From Calditrichota bacterium (GTDB lineage Bacteria > Calditrichota > Calditrichia > Calditrichales > Calditrichaceae): DNA of 32,196 nt. The position numbers and the translations under genes were made by a program. Positions 16,974 to 24,768 of the stretch are shown here, in pieces. Below the pieces are notes generated by a model that had not been told where the DNA came from, made no database searches, and saw nothing but the letters and a program-made list of their open reading frames with translations. The DNA is taken from positions 1 through 32,196 of the forward strand of contig JAADIP010000172.1 of assembly GCA_013151275.1 (NCBI GenBank), read 5' to 3'. Each line of letters opens with the position of its first letter. Position 1 is the stretch's first letter.

Positions 16974-17363
16974 TTATTCATCGTAAAACGGATTCTCCAG
17001 CCAAAAGGCAGCCGGATGGTGCGTGACGGTCGCCGGGTAATGGGAGAAATCGACCACTATGGCGTCAAATCGAACGGGATGTCCTTCAAATTCGGGGAAT
17101 TCCTCCAAAAAAGCGTAAGCCGTGCGAATGAGAGAATTCTTTTTGTGTTTGTTTATTCTGAATTCAGCCGCAGCCAAAGGATCGGCTTTAAAACTTTTTA
17201 CCTCGACAAATACAAGCGCATCTTCATCCAGAGCGATAATATCGATTTCTCCGCGTCCCGAACGATAGTTGCACTTAATTATCTTAAGTCCCCGACCCGA
17301 CAAAAATTCGCGGGCGCGTTGCTCGCCCTTTTGTCCCAAAGACTGTTTGGAAGTCTGTTTCAT
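16974..17363 (-). CDS. YraN family (UPF0102) nuclease-fold protein
   Basis: This 129-residue protein of the UPF0102/YraN family has a restriction-endonuclease-like (PD-(D/E)xK) fold. The conserved core is GRGEIDIIALDEDALVFVEVKS, here split as RGEIDIIA (38-44) and VFVEVKS (51-57), giving Glu39, Asp41, Glu54 and Lys56 as the putative metal/catalytic set. The N-terminal LGQKGEQRAREFL is also typical. The biological role in the family is poorly known; a DNA-related role is inference from fold. It is the first gene of the minus-strand pair with the ADP-ribosylglycohydrolase. Confidence 0.92.
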   Translation of the reverse strand: MKQTSKQSLGQKGEQRAREFLSGRGLKIIKCNYRSGRGEIDIIALDEDALVFVEVKSFKADPLAAAEFRINKHKKNSLIRTAYAFLEEFPEFEGHPVRFDAIVVDFSHYPATVTHHPAAFWLENPFYDE

Positions 17364-17473
17364 AATAACATATTCAAATTAAGATTTAAATTTTACAAAT
17401 ACAAGTTGTGTTAAGTGCGGAAATATTTGTACATTTTGACCGGTTATCAAATTTAACGCCAATCGGAGTTGCC

Positions 17474-19168
17474 ATGAAAAGATATTTCCAAACCGACGCC
17501 AATAATTTTTTTCGCTCTTTTATCTTAACGATTGTCGTTTTGCTGACAACGATTTTCAGCCTGACTTCCGCCGGTGAAATCGACACTCTCTTTATTCTGC
17601 AAACAACGGACGTTCACGGCAATATTTACCCCTACAATTATTTTACCGACAAAGAAGCGCCTTACGGACTGGCGAGAGCCTATACCAAAGTGAGCGAATA
17701 CCGGCAAAAGCATGCCAATGTAATCCTTATCGACAGCGGTGATCTATTACAGGGCACTCCGTTAATTTATTACTTCAATAAAATCGAATCGTCCGTTTTC
17801 AATCCTTTGATTTTAACTTTGAATTACATGGGTTACGACGCCTTTACCGTCGGAAATCATGATATTGAACAGGGATTTCCTGTTTATTATCGCGCCTGGC
17901 GTTCTTCCGACTTTGCCTGGCTTTCAGCCAACGGGCTTCGTCCGGACGGCAGAACGCTGTTTGAGCCGTACGTAATTCTGGAAACAAACGGAATTAAGGT
18001 CGGCGTTTTGGGATTGACCACTCCCGCCATTCCGATGTGGCTTGATTCCACACTTTATCCGGGTATTTATTGGGACGACATGGTCGAAAGCGCCAAATAC
18101 TGGGCTCCCGACTTACGTTCGCGAGTGGACGTGCTTGCGGGATCGTTTCACGCCGGTTTTAACGAAAATTACAGTAAAAAACAGACAGATCGTCTGGGAC
18201 TTCCCAATGAGAACGCCTCCGGATTAGTCGCCAAAAAAATACCGCTTTTTGACGTTGTATTTGCCGGACACTCCCATCGTCCGGTCGGCAGAATCGGGAA
18301 ATCGTCAACGGTTGAAAAATCCAATATTCTGGTTCGGGGCAAAGAAACAACGCTTTTGTTAAACGCCGGTTCAAGAGCCCAAAATATTGCCGTTGCCAGG
18401 TTCATTCTCGAAAAATCGCCGGACGGCTCTTTCGAAATTTTGTCTAAAGACGGTTGGCTGGAGCCGCTTAAAAATACTCCGCCTTCGCAGGCGATTTTAA
18501 CTTTAACCCGCAAGTACCATGAAAAAACGTTAAAATACACCCACACCGTTATCGCAACTCTTACCGATACCTTAAACGGAAGAATGGCTCGTTGGGAAGA
18601 TACTCCTTTGATGGATTTAATCAACGGAGCTCAACTTGAACTTTCGAAGGCGGACATTTCCTTTGCCGCCTGTTTTAACGATCGTCTTTTGATTCCTCCG
18701 GGAAATTTGACCATAAAGAACGTTTATCAAATGTACAAATACGAAAACTATCTTTACGTGGTTGAAATGACAGGACAGCAGATTAAAGACTTTTTGGAAT
18801 ACTCTTCTCAATATTTTCAGTGGAAAGACGGCGCAATTTCCGTTAATCCCAAGATGGCGGGTTACAATTTTGACATGGCTGAAGGCATCGGGTACCGGAT
18901 TCACGTAAAAAATCCCCTTGGCTCCCGGATCACTGATCTGACGGATTTAAAATCGGGCAAACCTCTCGATATGGAACGAGTTTACAGGGTCGCCATGAAC
19001 AGTTATCGCGCCACGGGCGGGGGCGGGCATTTAGCTGCGGCAAACGCATCCGACGCGCCGATCATCTGGAAATCGCAGACCGAGATTCGCAATCTTTTGA
19101 TCGATTACATTAAGAATAAAAAGATCATTAATCCGAAGACGAATCACAACTGGAAATTATTGCCCTAA
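17474..19168 (+). CDS. Secreted 5'-nucleotidase / cyclic-nucleotide phosphodiesterase
   Basis: This two-domain metallophosphatase of the UshA/CpdB family is exported and hydrolyses nucleotides or 2',3'-cyclic nucleotides. The ATG at 17474 (GGAG upstream) gives a 564-residue protein with a signal peptide of about 33 residues. The metallophosphatase domain has TTDVHGN (Asp46, His48), DSGDLLQGTP (Asp90), GNHD (Asn128, His129) and AGHSHRP. The C-terminal nucleotidase domain has ATGGGGH and the substrate-stacking region KYENYLYVVEMTGQQIKDFL. A longer frame from 17408 adds no signal-like sequence. Substrate choice between the two activities is open. Confidence 0.92.
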   Translation: MKRYFQTDANNFFRSFILTIVVLLTTIFSLTSAGEIDTLFILQTTDVHGNIYPYNYFTDKEAPYGLARAYTKVSEYRQKHANVILIDSGDLLQGTPLIYYFNKIESSVFNPLILTLNYMGYDAFTVGNHDIEQGFPVYYRAWRSSDFAWLSANGLRPDGRTLFEPYVILETNGIKVGVLGLTTPAIPMWLDSTLYPGIYWDDMVESAKYWAPDLRSRVDVLAGSFHAGFNENYSKKQTDRLGLPNENASGLVAKKIPLFDVVFAGHSHRPVGRIGKSSTVEKSNILVRGKETTLLLNAGSRAQNIAVARFILEKSPDGSFEILSKDGWLEPLKNTPPSQAILTLTRKYHEKTLKYTHTVIATLTDTLNGRMARWEDTPLMDLINGAQLELSKADISFAACFNDRLLIPPGNLTIKNVYQMYKYENYLYVVEMTGQQIKDFLEYSSQYFQWKDGAISVNPKMAGYNFDMAEGIGYRIHVKNPLGSRITDLTDLKSGKPLDMERVYRVAMNSYRATGGGGHLAAANASDAPIIWKSQTEIRNLLIDYIKNKKIINPKTNHNWKLLP

Positions 19169-19219
19169 AGGCAGATTAATTTAACTAATAAATGTCCTTC
19201 TGTTTTTTTGCGCCGCGGG

Positions 19220-19239
19220 AAAATCCGCTCCGGGGCGGA
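19220..19239 (-). terminator. Probable terminator of the prolyl-oligopeptidase gene
   Basis: TCCGC (19224-19228) and GCGGA (19235-19239) form a 5-bp stem with a 6-base loop. On the minus strand it is followed by a T-run (AAAA at 19220-19223 on plus). It lies 21 bases past the stop of the minus-strand gene. Confidence 0.5.
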
Positions 19240-19259
19240 CAAAAATCTTTTATTCTTAA

Positions 19260-21368
19260 TTACTCTCCCAGAATTCTGTCAATTAAAAATGCATAATCAA
19301 ACGCGACTTCCTTTAAATAATCGTAACGTCCCGAGGCGCCCGAATGCCCGGCTCCCATATTGGTTTTTAAGAGCAGCAGATTATCGTCGGTTTTCAGCGA
19401 CCGCAATTTTGCCACCCATTTGGCGGGCTCCCAGTAACTGACCCGCGGATCGTTAAGCCCTGCCGTGACAAGCATATTGGGATAATCCTGCGCTTTCACG
19501 TTGTCGTAGGGCGAATACGATTTAATGTACCAGTAATATTTTTTGACATTCGGATTGCCCCACTCGTCATATTCAATAACTGTCAGGGGAAGCGTGGGAT
19601 CGAGCATGGTGTTTAATACATCCACAAAAGGAACGTGGGCGATAACCGCTTTGAACAGGTCGGGTCGCATGTTGGTAACCGCGCCCATCAACAATCCTCC
19701 CGCGCTGCCGCCGGCAATGGACAATTTTTGCGGATTTGTGTAACCTTCGTTAATTAAAAATTCGGCGCAGGCGATAAAATCAGTGAAGGTATTCTTTTTC
19801 TTTAACAGCTTCCCGTCTTCGTACCATTGCCTTCCCAAATCGCCCCCGCCGCGAATATGCGCAATGGCATAAATAAATCCGCGATCGATCAGGCTGAAAA
19901 TATTGGACGAAAAATACGGGTCTCTGCTTATTCCGTAAGAACCGTAGCCGTAAAGATACGCCGGATTCGTGCCGTCTTTTTTCAACCCTTTGCGGTAAAC
20001 AATGGAAACAGGAATTTTAACCCCGTCTTTCGCCGTAGCCCAGACGCGTTCCATTGAATAATTAGCGGGATCGTATCCGCCCAATACTTCCTTTTTCTTT
20101 TTCAGTTCACGCTTTTGGGTCAGCATATTGTAGTCGTAAATAGAAGAAGGCGTTATTAAAGATTGATAATTAAAACGCAGAAGATTCGTATCGTATTCTC
20201 TATTTCCCGTCAAATAAACCGTGTAAACCGGTTCTTTAAAATCGATAAAATAGGTCTTTCCGTTACGCAAAGAAGTAACGCGAATTTTCTTTTGCCCGCG
20301 ATCTCTTAAAAGAACGACAAGATAGTCCTTAAAAACATCAATGTCCTCGATCATAATTTTCGGGTTATGGGGAATGACCTCTTCCCAATACTTACGCCCG
20401 GGATGATTTACCGGCGCTCGCATTAGTTTAAAATTAACAGCCTGCTCGTTTGTACGGATGTAAAAATATTTTCCCTGATGGTCAATAAAATACTCGACCT
20501 TGTATTGGCGCGGTTTAAAGACTTTAAAATTCTGATCGGGCGCGTCGGCTTTCAAAAACCTTTCTTCCGATGTAACCTGACTCTCCAGATCCATGAAAAT
20601 AAACTCGCCGCTCTTGCTGCGCCGAACCGTGATAAAAAAACGTTCGTCTTTTTCGTGGTGAGTTAAAGCATCGTTTGCGGGGTCGCTCCCCAACTTGTGC
20701 CTGAATAGTTTAAACGGTCTTTTGGCGTCGTCCAGCACCGTGTAAAAGAATGTTTTATTGTCGTTTGCCCAGGCAAGCGTGTAGTAAGTGTTTGGAATGC
20801 TTTCGGGTAAAATTTCATTCTTCTCCAGATCTTTGACGTAAACGGTGTAGGTCTCCGACCCCGTAGTGTCCACGGAATACGCCAGATAGCGATGGTTCGG
20901 GCTTACTTCGAACACGCCCATCTGAAAAAATTTATGTCCCTTTGCCAGTTCATTTTGGTCAAGAATAATTTCTTCCTCCGCGTCCGGGCTTCCCTTTTTT
21001 CGGCAGTAAATCGGATATTGCAAACCCTTTTCCGTGCGCGAGTAATAGTAATAAATCCCTCTTTTTACGGGTACCGATAGGTCCGTTTCTTTTATCCTAC
21101 CGACCATTTCCTGATACAGCTTTTCCCGCAGGGGTTTGGTGTGTTCGGTCATGGCTTCGGTGTAGGCGTTTTCCGCCTTAAGATATTCAATGACTTTCGG
21201 ATTATTCCGATCCCTCAGCCAGTGATAGTAATCGACCCGCACGTCGTTGAACAAAGTATCGCTATGCGGAATTCTTTCGGCGACCGGCGGCTGAGGTGTT
21301 TTTTCAGATTGACAATTAAGCATAATAAATCCCGTTAAAATGATCAGACTTTTTAACAAATAACGCAT
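19260..21368 (-). CDS. Prolyl oligopeptidase-family (oligopeptidase B-like) lipoprotein
   Basis: This S9A serine peptidase of 702 residues cleaves short peptides. A lipoprotein signal (LTGFIMLNC, Cys19) places it on a membrane, unusual for the cytoplasmic oligopeptidase B group. The N-terminal beta-propeller spans about 70-430 and the alpha/beta-hydrolase domain follows. The catalytic triad is Ser555 (AGGSAGG), Asp640 (GLNDPRVSYWEPAKW) and His675 (GAGHSGASGR). The GGGDLGRQWYEDGK segment is typical of the family. The ATG at 21368 has CGGAGGA at good spacing, better than the longer frame from 21389. It probably feeds peptide use together with pepT, but they are not adjacent. Confidence 0.92.
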   Translation of the reverse strand: MRYLLKSLIILTGFIMLNCQSEKTPQPPVAERIPHSDTLFNDVRVDYYHWLRDRNNPKVIEYLKAENAYTEAMTEHTKPLREKLYQEMVGRIKETDLSVPVKRGIYYYYSRTEKGLQYPIYCRKKGSPDAEEEIILDQNELAKGHKFFQMGVFEVSPNHRYLAYSVDTTGSETYTVYVKDLEKNEILPESIPNTYYTLAWANDNKTFFYTVLDDAKRPFKLFRHKLGSDPANDALTHHEKDERFFITVRRSKSGEFIFMDLESQVTSEERFLKADAPDQNFKVFKPRQYKVEYFIDHQGKYFYIRTNEQAVNFKLMRAPVNHPGRKYWEEVIPHNPKIMIEDIDVFKDYLVVLLRDRGQKKIRVTSLRNGKTYFIDFKEPVYTVYLTGNREYDTNLLRFNYQSLITPSSIYDYNMLTQKRELKKKKEVLGGYDPANYSMERVWATAKDGVKIPVSIVYRKGLKKDGTNPAYLYGYGSYGISRDPYFSSNIFSLIDRGFIYAIAHIRGGGDLGRQWYEDGKLLKKKNTFTDFIACAEFLINEGYTNPQKLSIAGGSAGGLLMGAVTNMRPDLFKAVIAHVPFVDVLNTMLDPTLPLTVIEYDEWGNPNVKKYYWYIKSYSPYDNVKAQDYPNMLVTAGLNDPRVSYWEPAKWVAKLRSLKTDDNLLLLKTNMGAGHSGASGRYDYLKEVAFDYAFLIDRILGE

Positions 21369-21722
21369 TTTGCTCCTCCGTAACATCACTTAAAAATAGC
21401 TTCATTCTCTATCCGGATTCAGACGTTAAAAGGCATTTTTGTTTTTTGTATTCCCCATATTTTCCAGAGCAAACTTATCGAAAACCGAATTCGGATAAGA
21501 ATTCAATTTAAAGTTTTAATACTTTTTGTGCAATTCGTAATTCATGCTTTCCCGACAATCGTCAAAATATAGGGGTAAATAGCAACCTGTTTAAGGTTGG
21601 CTTTTCAATTATCAAACATTTTAAAGAGAATGCCTGTAAGATCAGATTTTGGGAATAATATTTGCATTTTATGCGCAAATAAAACTATACTTAAACATTA
21701 AACTTCAGAATGAGGTTTTTCC
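21369..21722. other. Divergent spacer between peptidase and DUF3857 genes
   Basis: No gene is seen. It contains a small hairpin at 21581-21602 (CAACCT / AGGTTG with a 5-base loop) of unknown role and a good plus-strand promoter near its right end. No minus-strand promoter for the peptidase stands out. Confidence 0.6.
21662..21691 (+). promoter_or_regulatory. Sigma70-like promoter of the DUF3857 gene
   Basis: TTGCAT (21662-21667) and TATACT (21686-21691) are separated by 18 bases, ending 31 bases before the ATG. Inverted arms ATTTGC (21660-21665) and GCAAAT (21675-21680) overlap the -35 and spacer and could bind a regulator. The -35 hexamer is the same as that of the rrf2-cyd promoter. Confidence 0.6.
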
Positions 21723-23678
21723 ATGCGTCGTTTAAACATTCTCATTCTATTAATCATCTCTTCTCTTTTTTTACAATGTTCTTCCAATAAATGGGCAAAA
21801 GAGATCGATTGGAAAGATTTTTCCTTAAGCAATCTTCCCGATTCCGCCGATTTCCCAGGCGCCCATGCCGTTGTTTTGCTCGACGAAGGCAAAGTTGATA
21901 TTTCGGGAGGCGGTGAAATCAAATTAACCGTTTTCGAACGCCGCCGGGTTATCCGGATTTTGGATCGCGGCGGTTTTAGTTACGCCGATGTGGTCATTCC
22001 CTATTCCCCTAATTCAAGCGAAATTGAAATGATTCAAGCCAGAACCGTCAGTCCGGACGGACAGATTACCGTTCTTGACAAAAACGAAATCTTTGACATC
22101 GACCTCTATCCGAAATTCATTTTTTACGCCGATCAGAAAGCGAAAAAATTTACCTTTCCCGCCGTTGAACCCGGCAGCGTTGTCGAATATCGTTTTCGTA
22201 AAATCATCAAAAATTTAACCTTGTACCATAGCTGGAATTTTCAGGATTTTATTCCGACTAAAATTTCCCGTTTTTCCGTCACCTTCCCCTCTTCATTGAA
22301 ATTAAACCAAAAGGTCTATAATATTATTCTCGAACCCGACAGCTTTAAAACCCCGAGCGGATTCAAATCCACCTATCGCTGGGAAGTAAAAGACTTAGCC
22401 GGTATCCGGCGCGAAATCGCCATGCCGCCCGTCGCCGATGTGGGAGCCTATTTACTTTTCTCGCCGCTGGGACTTAATACTTGGAAATCCGTTGCCAACT
22501 GGTATTACGACCTCAGTAAAGATCGCGCCGCCGCGGGTTCTTCGATAAAGACTTTATTGCCGAAAATATTGAAATCGGCTTCCGCTCCACAAGAAAAATT
22601 GAAAATTCTTTACGAATGGGTCAGAGACAACATCCGCTACGTCGCGATCGCCATCGGAATCGGCAGTTTTCAACCGCATTTCGCCGAAGATGTTCTGCAA
22701 AACCGATACGGAGACTGCAAGGACATGGCGACACTTTTATGCGCAATGGCAAAGCAAACGGACATCAAGCTTTATCCGGCGTTGGTTTGCACGCGACCCA
22801 ACGGAACATTGGACACCTCTCTGGCGACGCCCTTCCGTTTTAATCATGTAATTACTTATGCCATGCTGCCGGACAGTCAGGTAATGTGGCTGGACCCGAC
22901 CCACAAGGGATGCCCGTTCGGTACAATTCCCTGGTACGATCAGGGAGCCTGGGCATTGGTAATTAAAGGAAAAGACGATTACCTTTTAACGCAAATTCCG
23001 GGCAGTCCTTATTCACAAAATTCCACCCTGCATAACTGGAATGTGGATTTACAGGAAGACGGAAACGCGGATGTGAAAGGACAGCTTTTATTCGCCGGAG
23101 CCCCTTCTACCGAAATCCGGCGGATGCTGCTTCCCTTAAATCATAGCGAACAAAAACGATGGTTTGAATCTTTTTACGCCAGACGGGGATATTCGCTTCT
23201 CTTAAACAATTTATCGTTTGAAGGGCTCTATCCCGTTGAAGATTCTTTGACAGTCCGTTTTGAAATGAGGATTAAGAATTTCGCCGCGATAAATGACCGT
23301 TCTTTTTATCTGAATCCCGGCGGGATGATTCAGGGCGAGCTCAGGGAATTATTTCGCGCCCCGACTCGTATTTATCCGATAAAATTCAACTTCGGTTTTA
23401 CCAAATCGTTAAATATTACCGTTAATTTGCCGTCCGGTTTTACGTTTCCGGATTCTTCATTGACCGATTCAGTTTCAACCCGTTTCGGGTCCGCTTTTTT
23501 AAAGGCACGGCAAAACTCCGATGGGAAATTGATTATCCGCGCGCATTACGAACAGACGTCAACTTCCATAGCGCCCGAATTTTACGAGCAATTTCAGGAT
23601 TTTCTGGACAGGAGCGCTGATCTTTTAAGTCATCCCATAGTGCTGAAAAAATCTTTGACAAAACCCTTATTTCCTTGA
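21723..23678 (+). CDS. DUF3857 / transglutaminase-like lipoprotein
   Basis: This 651-residue predicted lipoprotein (signal ends FLQC, Cys19) has an N-terminal DUF3857 beta domain (about 45-230) and a transglutaminase-like domain. The catalytic triad Cys332 (NRYGDCKDMATLL), His375 (FNHVITYA) and Asp391 (WLDPT) is intact. A beta-rich C-terminal part (about 420-640) follows. GAGG precedes the ATG at good spacing. Such proteins are common in Bacteroidota and relatives; the reaction (peptidase, crosslinking or other) is not established for most. It sits divergently to the peptidase lipoprotein, which may hint at a shared envelope role. Confidence 0.88.
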   Translation: MRRLNILILLIISSLFLQCSSNKWAKEIDWKDFSLSNLPDSADFPGAHAVVLLDEGKVDISGGGEIKLTVFERRRVIRILDRGGFSYADVVIPYSPNSSEIEMIQARTVSPDGQITVLDKNEIFDIDLYPKFIFYADQKAKKFTFPAVEPGSVVEYRFRKIIKNLTLYHSWNFQDFIPTKISRFSVTFPSSLKLNQKVYNIILEPDSFKTPSGFKSTYRWEVKDLAGIRREIAMPPVADVGAYLLFSPLGLNTWKSVANWYYDLSKDRAAAGSSIKTLLPKILKSASAPQEKLKILYEWVRDNIRYVAIAIGIGSFQPHFAEDVLQNRYGDCKDMATLLCAMAKQTDIKLYPALVCTRPNGTLDTSLATPFRFNHVITYAMLPDSQVMWLDPTHKGCPFGTIPWYDQGAWALVIKGKDDYLLTQIPGSPYSQNSTLHNWNVDLQEDGNADVKGQLLFAGAPSTEIRRMLLPLNHSEQKRWFESFYARRGYSLLLNNLSFEGLYPVEDSLTVRFEMRIKNFAAINDRSFYLNPGGMIQGELRELFRAPTRIYPIKFNFGFTKSLNITVNLPSGFTFPDSSLTDSVSTRFGSAFLKARQNSDGKLIIRAHYEQTSTSIAPEFYEQFQDFLDRSADLLSHPIVLKKSLTKPLFP

Positions 23679-23741
23679 GGATGTTTTATTGTCAGATTTT
23701 GTCTTTTATTTTTTTCCGATTCAAGATAAGCGTGTGGGGAG

Positions 23742-23801
23742 AAAGATTAAAGATTAAAGATTAAAGTAAAGGTCGTGATGCGTAATGCGTGATGCGTGAT
23801 G
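23742..23801 (+). repeat. AAAGATT and CGTGATG heptamer arrays
   Basis: Three tandem copies of AAAGATT (23742-23762) are followed by four units of the CGTRATG type (23774-23801). Octamer-like GTAACAAA units follow to about 23846. A similar AAAGATT pair recurs near 24690-24708. Confidence 0.85.
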
Positions 23802-23865
23802 AGTAAAAGAGTAACAAAGTGACAGAGTAACATAGTAACAAAGTAAATTGAAGAGGAAAATAATA

Positions 23866-24143
23866 AATCCGAAATTCGAATATCGAAATACGAAACAAAT
23901 TCGAATTACCGAATGACAGAAATTCAAAACAAAACTTTGTTAACGAAAAATATTCTGAAATTCAGATAATGTGCGTCTTGAGCAAAAACCCCCCTTGCCT
24001 TCGGCGTTCCCCCCTTGAAAAAGGGGGGGGAAATTAAAAGGGGGGATCTTCAACGCAGAATAAAGGAAAAAATGCGTGATGAGTTACAAAGTGACAGAGT
24101 TACAAAGTAACTCGACAGGCTCAGGGAGCGGAGAGTGAAAAAG
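23866..24143 (+). repeat. Long direct repeat, copy A
   Basis: This unit of about 280 bases contains an AT-rich part built on CGAAATA/TTCGAA words, a C/G-tract hairpin (CCCCCCTT / AAGGGGGG around a GAAA loop at about 24009-24028), a second GGGGGG tract, octamer GTGACAAA units, and a CTCGACAGGCTCAGGGAGCG segment. Copy B begins 387 bases to the right and is nearly identical. Confidence 0.92.
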
Positions 24144-24252
24144 GCGTGACGCGTGATGAGTAACAAAGTGACAGAGTAACAAAGTAACCCTTAACCTGCA
24201 ATCAGTGCAGCTTAACCCTTAACGAATATGTTACCGATGGACTGAGGAAGAA

Positions 24253-24550
24253 AATCCGAAATTCTAATATCGAAATACGAAACAAATTCGAATTACCGAA
24301 TGACAAAAATTCAAAACAAAACTTTGTTAACGAAAAATATTCTGAAATTCAGATGTTGTGTGGCTTGAACAAAGCCCCCCCTTGCCTTCGGCGTTCCCCC
24401 CTTGAAAAAGGGGGGAAATTAAAAGGGGGGATCTTCAACGCAGAATAAAGGAAAAAATGCGTGATGAGTGACAAAGTTACAAAGTGACAGAGTAACAAAG
24501 TAACTCGACAGGCTCCCTTCGACAGGCTCAGGGAGCGGAGAGTGAAAAAG
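24253..24550 (+). repeat. Long direct repeat, copy B
   Basis: This is the second copy of the 23866-24143 unit, about 20 bases longer. The extra length comes mainly from a duplicated TCGACAGGCTC word, which creates a GCTCCC / GGGAGC hairpin absent from copy A. Differences elsewhere are scattered single bases and changes in G-tract length. Confidence 0.92.
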
Positions 24551-24655
24551 TCGTGATGCGTGACGCGTAATGCGTGATGAGTGACAAGCGACGAGTAACC
24601 AGAAGCCAGCAACCAGCAACCCTTAACCCTTAACCCTTAACCCTTAACCCTTAAC
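24551..24655 (+). repeat. Fifteen-unit heptamer array (site 3)
   Basis: 105 bases divide without a slip into 15 heptamers: TCGTGAT, GCGTGAC, GCGTAAT, GCGTGAT, GAGTGAC, AAGCGAC, GAGTAAC, CAGAAGC, CAGCAAC, CAGCAAC, then five CCTTAAC. Neighbouring units mostly differ by few bases. This is the same progression as sites 1 and 2. Confidence 0.93.
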
Positions 24656-24768
24656 AAATTATCGTGATGTGTGGTGAGTAAGAAAAAAGACAAAAGATTA
24701 AAGATTAAAGTTTGTCGGGAAATAGTGACCAGTAACCGACGGCAAAATAGCAAAAATTTCACCGTCAA

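Larger units (their letters stand above)
23679..24768. other. 1.1 kb repeat island without genes
   Basis: The convergent spacer between the DUF3857 gene and the minus-strand unknown gene is almost entirely repeats: AAAGATT and GCGTGAT heptamers, 8-nt GTRACAAA units, a direct duplication with 387-bp offset, and a long heptamer array. Frames within it (for example 24349-24612) are translations of repeats. No terminator with a clean hairpin and T-run was found for either flanking gene, although the C/G-tract hairpins could stop transcription. Confidence 0.8.

Noticed and set aside
21581-21602. Terminator in the peptidase/DUF3857 spacer
   Set aside because: The hairpin has a short bulged stem and lies between two divergent genes, where no transcript needs to end.
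24349-24612. 87-residue minus-strand protein in the repeat island
   Set aside because: It is composed wholly of repeat modules and would occur in both duplicated copies; no start signal.
24619-24656. CCCTTAA repeats as telomere-like DNA
   Set aside because: They resemble eukaryotic telomere repeats, but there are only five units, they lie inside a normal bacterial gene context, and they form the end of a longer heptamer series.
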